Shown here piece after piece: positions 43,404 through 48,143 of a stretch of 48,143 bases of DNA. The notes under the pieces are model-generated. The model was given only the letters and a program-made list of their open reading frames with translations. It was not told where the DNA came from and did not search any database. Every line of letters begins with the position of its first letter. Positions within the stretch are counted from its first letter, which is position 1. The position numbers and the translations under genes are program-made. Source of the DNA: Bacillus marinisedimentorum (GTDB lineage: Bacteria > Bacillota > Bacilli > Bacillales > Bacillaceae_O); the NCBI RefSeq assembly GCF_001644195.2, contig NZ_LWBL02000003.1, forward strand, positions 1-48,143, in the 5' to 3' direction.

Positions 43404-45173
43404 ATGAGTGAAAAAGTATATATTTGCCCGGAAAAACAGTTGAAGGATGAAGGAGTCAAGGTGGTAAAAGGGGGGAAGCACGCAATTGCCGTTTTCTATC
43501 ATGAAAACAGCATTTATGCGGTGGATAACCGTTGTCCCCATCTTGGATTCCCATTACATATGGGGAGCAGTTGTGATGGCATTCTTACGTGCCACTGGCA
43601 TCATGCCCGGTTTGACCTGAAAAGCGGCGGAACATTAGATCCTTGGGCAGACGACGTACCTACATATCCAGTCGAAGTAACGGATGGGGAAGTATGGATC
43701 ATCCCTGAGCCCATCGACAAGCAAACGTTAGCCAAACTGAAACAGAGACTGAGGGATGGCCTGGAGCAAAACATTCGCCTTGTCATCGCGAAAGCAGTGG
43801 TTGGTTTAGTGGAGGCGGAAGCAGATCCCAACGAAATTGCAAATATCGGTATAGAATTTGGTACGAAACACCGCAGTAATGGCTGGGGCTCCGGCCTGAC
43901 AATTTTAACCGCAATGAGCAATATTCTGCCGCATCTCGATAAAACCGGAAAAATCCTTGCTTTATACCATGGATTGGTCCATGTCGCAAGGGAAAGCGCG
44001 GGAATGGGAACAAGATTTTTACTGGATCCTTTACCGGTAAATAAGGAAAAGGAACAACCGGAAATTTCCCAGCTGGCAAAATGGTATAGGAATAGCGTTG
44101 AAGTCCGCGATGTCCAGGGGGCAGAGAGGGTCCTGCTGACGGCCATAAAACTGGGGGCAACGGCAGAACAGCTGTCCGACATGATGATGACCGCAGTCAC
44201 GGATCATTTTTACATGAATATCGGCCACACATTAGATTTTCATAATAAAGCATTTGAAATGCTTTCAAAGCTGCAAGGCGAAAACAGTGAGTATATTCTC
44301 ACATCCCTATTGCCATCGTTAAGTAATGCCAGCCGCAGTGAGGAATCGCAAAGCTGGCAGGCACCTGTCAATTTAGTGGAACCGCTGCAAAAAGCCTTCA
44401 GCAAACTTGAGAACATGGAAATCAGTGAGGAAGATGAAAACGATTCATCAAGCGGCTCAGTTGATGAGGAGCAGTTAGTGGAGCAATTGTTAAGTGATGA
44501 TCCTGTCAAAACGGCAGAGTTGTTAATGGAAGCTTTACAACTGGGGAAATCACCTGCCCGCCTTGCCCAATTAGTGACACTGGCGGCAGCAGAAAGGGTG
44601 GCCCGTTTCCATGTGCAAAACGAATTCAGGGATTGGGATACAGTACTCCATACGTTCACTCACGCTCATGCCGTTCACCAGGCTTTACGGAGATCAACCA
44701 CTCCCGAACTCACCCGGGCTGTATTTCACGGTGCCATGAGTATCTATTTGGACCGTTTTCTTAACATTCCTTCGGCCCGAATGCCTGCAGCCGATGAATC
44801 CTCACAGCAGCCGAATGACCCTCAAGCATTCCTGGATCTATTGGATAAACAGCAGCAGACGGACGAGGCGGCGAAATGGACAGTGAATTACCTGGCCGGC
44901 GGAGGAGACTTGAATGAATTATTCAACGTTCTCGGTCATGCCTTGCTCAGGGAAAACGCTGAATTTCATACCTTCCAAATGTACGAAGGGGCTATCATCG
45001 AGCATCAGATATGGCAAGAAGAGGATTCCGAGATGTCAGAGCGGGCGCGGAAAACGATGCTTGTTGCCGTAAGCCGTTACTTAGCGGCCCACGCACCGAC
45101 CTCAAGGGAAACGTCCCATACGGCTAAAATTGCCATCAGACTGCAGCGCGGTGAAAAATTGTTTGAAGAATAA
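43404..45173 (+). CDS. Rieske 2Fe-2S protein with large histidine-rich helical domain
   Basis: 589 residues, no signal or membrane segment. Residues 1-105 are a Rieske domain: Cys44-x-His46 (CPHLG) and Cys63-x2-His66 (CHWHH) bind the [2Fe-2S] cluster. The remaining 480 residues are almost all helix and I do not recognise them. They contain at least two related segments, about 242-290 (LLTAIKLGATAEQLSDMMMT to HTLDFHNKAFEML) and 371-430 (LMEALQLGKSPARLAQLVTL to THAHAVHQAL), split by an acidic linker (EEDENDSSSGSVDEEQ). Many His, Asp and Glu lie on the helices (YHGLVHVARES, FHGAMSIYLD). They faintly recall carboxymuconolactone-decarboxylase helices. An oxygenase-like or oxidase role is inferred only. 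ATG 43404 has GAGGAGG 8 nt upstream. Confidence 0.8.
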   Translation: MSEKVYICPEKQLKDEGVKVVKGGKHAIAVFYHENSIYAVDNRCPHLGFPLHMGSSCDGILTCHWHHARFDLKSGGTLDPWADDVPTYPVEVTDGEVWIIPEPIDKQTLAKLKQRLRDGLEQNIRLVIAKAVVGLVEAEADPNEIANIGIEFGTKHRSNGWGSGLTILTAMSNILPHLDKTGKILALYHGLVHVARESAGMGTRFLLDPLPVNKEKEQPEISQLAKWYRNSVEVRDVQGAERVLLTAIKLGATAEQLSDMMMTAVTDHFYMNIGHTLDFHNKAFEMLSKLQGENSEYILTSLLPSLSNASRSEESQSWQAPVNLVEPLQKAFSKLENMEISEEDENDSSSGSVDEEQLVEQLLSDDPVKTAELLMEALQLGKSPARLAQLVTLAAAERVARFHVQNEFRDWDTVLHTFTHAHAVHQALRRSTTPELTRAVFHGAMSIYLDRFLNIPSARMPAADESSQQPNDPQAFLDLLDKQQQTDEAAKWTVNYLAGGGDLNELFNVLGHALLRENAEFHTFQMYEGAIIEHQIWQEEDSEMSERARKTMLVAVSRYLAAHAPTSRETSHTAKIAIRLQRGEKLFEE

Positions 45174-45272
45174 AGAGACTGTTCACGGAGATTTCAGCGG
45201 CCGGTAAACAGAGTTTCTGGCCGCTGATAAAAGCGCCATATTATCTATAAAATTTCTGGTGAGGAGTGAAGA

Positions 45273-46121
45273 ATGGATAAAGTAAAAATAGCAGGAAGGT
45301 CAGTTTTTCCCATAGGATTAGGCACGTACAAGATGGGAGACAAAGCAGATCAATTCGAACAAGAAGCAGAAGCAATAAGAGTTGGCCTGGATCAAGGCGT
45401 TCAAGTCATTGATACGGCTGAAATGTACGGTGACGGAAATTCAGAGCGATTAGTTGCTCATGCGATTAAGCCATATAACCGAGAAGATCTATTTCTAATA
45501 TCAAAAGTTCTTCCTTCAAATGCATCAAAAAAGCAATTACCGATTAGTTTAGAAAACAGCTTAAAACGATTAAATGCCGATTATGTAGATCTATACTTAC
45601 TCCATTGGAAAGGCAATATTCCGATAGAAGAAACGATTGAAGTCCTGGAGAAAGTAAAAAGCCAAGGGAAGATCAAGTCATGGGGTGTTTCCAATTTAGA
45701 TGTTGATGACCTGGAAAAAATAATGAAACTGCCTGATGGAATCAATTGTGCCGCAAATCAAGTGCGTTATAACTTGGGAGACCGTGGGATTGAATTTGAT
45801 TTAGTTCCTATAATGAACAAACTTGAAATGCCCTTAATCGCCTATTCTCCAGTTGCAAGGGGTGACCGCTTCGGCAAGAACCTGACAAAGGATATTACAT
45901 TAAAGAAAATTGCGGAAAAACATCAAGCCGATCTTTTTCAGATTTTATTGGCATGGTCTATCCGAAATGGACAAACCATCGCTATACCGCAATCCAGTAA
46001 TCCAGATCATGTGATTGATAATGTGCAAGCGGCTGAGATTCAGTTAACGCAGCAAGATTTGGATCAAATAGATTTAATCTTTCCAGAGCCCAGCTCGAAA
46101 CAGCCGCTTGCTTTGTGGTAA
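45273..46121 (+). CDS. Aldo/keto reductase
   Basis: 282-residue NADPH-dependent TIM-barrel oxidoreductase. The catalytic tetrad is visible: Asp and Tyr in VIDTAEMYGDG, Lys in FLISKVLP, His in LYLLHWKGN. Also IPLEE-type segment IPIEETIEVLEKV, SWGVSNLDVDDL, and AIPQSSNPDHV for the cofactor phosphate. Carbonyl substrate unknown. ATG 45273 follows GAGGAGTGAA. It is 99 bp after the Rieske gene, on the same strand; they may be transcribed together as no clear terminator separates them. Confidence 0.92.
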   Translation: MDKVKIAGRSVFPIGLGTYKMGDKADQFEQEAEAIRVGLDQGVQVIDTAEMYGDGNSERLVAHAIKPYNREDLFLISKVLPSNASKKQLPISLENSLKRLNADYVDLYLLHWKGNIPIEETIEVLEKVKSQGKIKSWGVSNLDVDDLEKIMKLPDGINCAANQVRYNLGDRGIEFDLVPIMNKLEMPLIAYSPVARGDRFGKNLTKDITLKKIAEKHQADLFQILLAWSIRNGQTIAIPQSSNPDHVIDNVQAAEIQLTQQDLDQIDLIFPEPSSKQPLALW

Positions 46122-46531
46122 AAAGAGAATGTGGATATGGCTTTGTGGCACCCAGGAAAAAGTATACAGGTGGATTGTTTATGTATTTGAGATTACTAAA
46201 AGCCTGATTTCTCAGTAATTTATTGAGGAATTTGGCTTTTTTTATGGCTTAAGAAGTAGATGTGAAAATTTTCGGCAGGAGAGAGGGGATAAGAAAAAGA
46301 GCGCAAGTGCTCAGGAATTACGTAGTTTTCCTTTAAAGACGATTTTATATCCATTGAATCCTAAAAAGTTCTGGATATGGATAGTACCCATAAAGCCAGC
46401 CATCTATTTGGAATTTTATGATATTATAGAATTGTTGAGCAAGTCTGGCATTATTTAACAAACAAGTCCTCTCTTTTAGGGGCACTGTGAAAAGAAGACT
46501 ATACATAAAATTGCTGGAAAGGATTTCATAA
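46122..46531. other. 410-bp spacer before ABC transporter genes
   Basis: It starts with the aldo/keto reductase terminator (46198-46243). The rest is AT-rich with no supported gene and no clear promoter pair. GGAAAGGA about 10 nt before ATG 46532 serves the ABC gene. Confidence 0.45.
46198..46243 (+). terminator. Terminator of aldo/keto reductase gene
   Basis: AAAGCC (46198-46203) pairs with GGCTTT (46234-46239) with an inner CTCA/TGAG stem, followed by a T run. Confidence 0.75.
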
Positions 46532-47374
46532 ATGTCATTTTTAAAAGTGAAAAATGTAAACAAAAAATTAAAAGGAAAAACGATTTTATCGGATATAAGT
46601 TTTAGCGGCGACAGAGGGCAAGTGATCGGATTGGTGGGGCCGAATGGAGCAGGGAAGAGTACACTATTAAAGATTATTGCTAATCTAATAAAGCCGGATG
46701 AAGGGGAAATACACCTTGAAAATGGAAGTCTTGGTTACTTGATCGAAGAACCCCCGCTGTATCCATACTTAACTGCAAGGGAACATTTAGAGATATGTTT
46801 AAAGTTACAAGACAAGCCAGTCAATCCCGATCTGGTTGAAGCGACCGCAGAATCCCTGGGCATCACATCTTTCCTGGATAAGAAAACAAAAAAGTATTCA
46901 ATGGGAATGAAGCAAAGGGTAGGGATTGCCAGTGCACTCATACATGATCCCGATATTATTATTTTGGATGAACCAACCAATTCACTTGACATCAAAGGGA
47001 TTGACCAAATAAAAAGAGTTATCTTGCAACAAAAGGAAAAGGGAAAGCTGGTCATTGTGTCCAGTCACTTATTAAAGGAAATTCAAGCTATTAGTGACCA
47101 TTTCATATTACTTGAGCAAGGAAAAGTAATCAGGAACATGGAACTTGATTCACCCAACAATAACGTTTATAAAATCCAAGTGGAAAAAACAGCCAAATCC
47201 CTTAAAACGTTGTCGGCAGTCTCGATAGAGGAAGCTGAAGGTTTTATAACACTGGAAACCGATAATAAATCACTTCAAAATGTTCTTCGCCTCTTGCTTG
47301 AAAATAATTTAGAAATTCAAGATATTGAGAAAAAGAATACTGCACTTGAAAGGTACTTCATAAATGTCAACTAA
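46532..47374 (+). CDS. ABC transporter ATP-binding protein
   Basis: 280-residue ATPase of an ABC-2 type exporter. Walker A GPNGAGKST, Q-loop region LIEEPPLYPYLTAREHLEI, signature YSMGMKQRVGIASAL, Walker B IIILDEPTNSLD and the switch His in VIVSSHLLKEI. The C-terminal 60 residues are the usual extension of this subfamily. Similar pairs export bacteriocins, antibiotics or lipids, or give immunity to them. The permease gene follows after 15 bp. Confidence 0.92.
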   Translation: MSFLKVKNVNKKLKGKTILSDISFSGDRGQVIGLVGPNGAGKSTLLKIIANLIKPDEGEIHLENGSLGYLIEEPPLYPYLTAREHLEICLKLQDKPVNPDLVEATAESLGITSFLDKKTKKYSMGMKQRVGIASALIHDPDIIILDEPTNSLDIKGIDQIKRVILQQKEKGKLVIVSSHLLKEIQAISDHFILLEQGKVIRNMELDSPNNNVYKIQVEKTAKSLKTLSAVSIEEAEGFITLETDNKSLQNVLRLLLENNLEIQDIEKKNTALERYFINVN

Positions 47375-47389
47375 AGGGGAAATTAATGC

Positions 47390-48143
47390 ATGTTTTCTGT
47401 CATCAACATGGAGTTAGGTAAACTTATAAAATCAAGGCTATATGTACCAACACTGGTCAGTTTGTTTATCTTTGTTATTGTAGCAATGGTCGTTATGTAC
47501 TATAAAAGGTCAACTGATACAGACCTCTTTACCCTCATCTATAGCATTTTTGCATTTAACTCGGATATTTTTTTTCCTGTAGTCGCAATAGCTTTTTTTA
47601 GCTCGGTTGTGACGAAAGAGTATCAGAATAAAACGATTAAGCTGTTAGTCGGATCTCCTATACCACGCAGTAACATTATATTGGGGAAGTTCTTTTCTGC
47701 TACTCTTTCATTTCTTCTTTTATTTTTTACAGTAATCCTCACTTCTTTTGCAGTGGCTTTATTGTTATCTCCAGAACAAGTAACCTATATCAATTTTAAG
47801 GATATAGGGGTTGCTAATATTTTTTTACGAACGGTAATCGCTATGATTAGCACCGCTGTTTTTTTGGTTTCGTTTGGGGGATTTGGCTATTTGCTTGCAC
47901 TATGGACAAAAAACCAGGCAGTGACTATGCTAATCTCGATCGGTGTACTGCTTTTTTATGTCATCGTTCCGATTCCAGAATGGTTTAAAGAATACTCTTT
48001 CATTGGAAAAGGAAGCATGTTTTATACTGCTGTAACTTTGTTGGAAATTCCATACTTAGACATCATTAAAGTAATCCTTATTTGTTTGCTATATCTTCTT
48101 GTTTTCTTAATTTCATCGGTAATGTATTTTCAGAGACTCCAAA
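47390..48143 (+). CDS. ABC-2 type permease, truncated by window end
   Basis: The frame from ATG 47390 stays open to the last base, giving at least 251 residues. It has six hydrophobic segments: LVSLFIFVIVAMVVMY, IFFPVVAIAFFSSVV, FSATLSFLLLFFTVILTSFA, AMISTAVFLVSFGGFGYLLA, TMLISIGVLLFYVIVP and VILICLLYLLVFLISSV. The segment TKEYQNKTIKLLVGSP after the second helix is typical of ABC-2 permeases. AAAGGGGA lies 9 nt upstream. Membrane partner of the ATPase at 46532. ATG 47386 is closer to the site but stops after 11 codons. Confidence 0.85.
   Translation, partial: MFSVINMELGKLIKSRLYVPTLVSLFIFVIVAMVVMYYKRSTDTDLFTLIYSIFAFNSDIFFPVVAIAFFSSVVTKEYQNKTIKLLVGSPIPRSNIILGKFFSATLSFLLLFFTVILTSFAVALLLSPEQVTYINFKDIGVANIFLRTVIAMISTAVFLVSFGGFGYLLALWTKNQAVTMLISIGVLLFYVIVPIPEWFKEYSFIGKGSMFYTAVTLLEIPYLDIIKVILICLLYLLVFLISSVMYFQRLQ

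Overview
The window looks like chromosome of a low-to-mid-GC Firmicute of the family Bacillaceae (Bacillus sensu lato). The basis is the very close match, from memory, of several products to B. subtilis families (OdhA/OdhB, YkpA, YdjO, YitL/CvfB, YuiD, CidR-like LysR, YceF/YkoY TerC), strong AGGAGG ribosome sites, frequent GTG and TTG starts, and short interspersed palindromic repeats common in Bacillus genomes. I cannot name a species. There are no rRNA or tRNA genes, no phage, no complete insertion sequence and no CRISPR array.

Layout. 1-1916: an antibiotic-resistance-type ABC-F gene (VmlR/Vga-like) behind a promoter, a 258-nt leader and a terminator that overlaps its ribosome site. 2173-6314: odhAB (2-oxoglutarate dehydrogenase E1 and E2). 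6877-8264: an AT-rich NERD-domain gene followed by nine copies of a 52-bp palindromic tandem repeat. 8364-12190: ykpA-type ABC-F, ydjO, a Cu/Zn superoxide dismutase and cvfB, mostly single genes closed by their own terminators. 12234-17470: an EamA exporter, an MHYT-PAS-PAS histidine kinase, a YuiD-type PAP2 protein, an endonuclease IV paralogue and a small hypothetical. 17498-19642 (minus): an internally deleted, orphan ectoine-synthase-like gene, a SurA_N lipoprotein and an MtnX-like phosphatase. 20176-24974: an acidic hypothetical, a repeat-rich spacer, then fixABCX, an electron-bifurcating ETF:quinone oxidoreductase operon with overlapping genes. 25109-30459: a SulP anion transporter (minus), a LysR regulator (minus) divergent from malate synthase G. 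30594-34137: long-form SpeD, a membrane-anchored trypsin-like protease, and an AT-rich padR-HAAS pair. 34618-36830: an acidic LPXTA surface protein, its class D sortase, and a small secreted protein with MADRI repeats. 37075-40355 (minus): TerC, UspA and an RsbR-like STAS protein. 40627-48143: aminotransferase, NAD-dependent epimerase, a Rieske protein with an unusual C-terminal helical domain, aldo/keto reductase, and an ABC exporter whose permease runs off the window.

Most notable. (i) Two unlinked promoters, those of the SulP gene and of the MADRI-repeat secreted protein, carry a similar CsoR/CstR-type operator in the 17-bp spacer between -35 and -10, suggesting one shared copper- or persulfide-responsive regulon that includes an uncharacterised exported protein. 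(ii) The ABC-F leader has the parts of an antibiotic-responsive attenuator. (iii) The 52-bp repeat array can fold into two mutually exclusive sets of hairpins, with G-U-preserving variants on one strand. (iv) The ectoine-synthase-like gene appears to have lost about 25-30 internal codons between two similar short motifs. (v) The Rieske protein carries about 480 residues of histidine-rich helical repeats of unknown function. All assignments are from reading the sequence and from recalled family knowledge; no database search was run.
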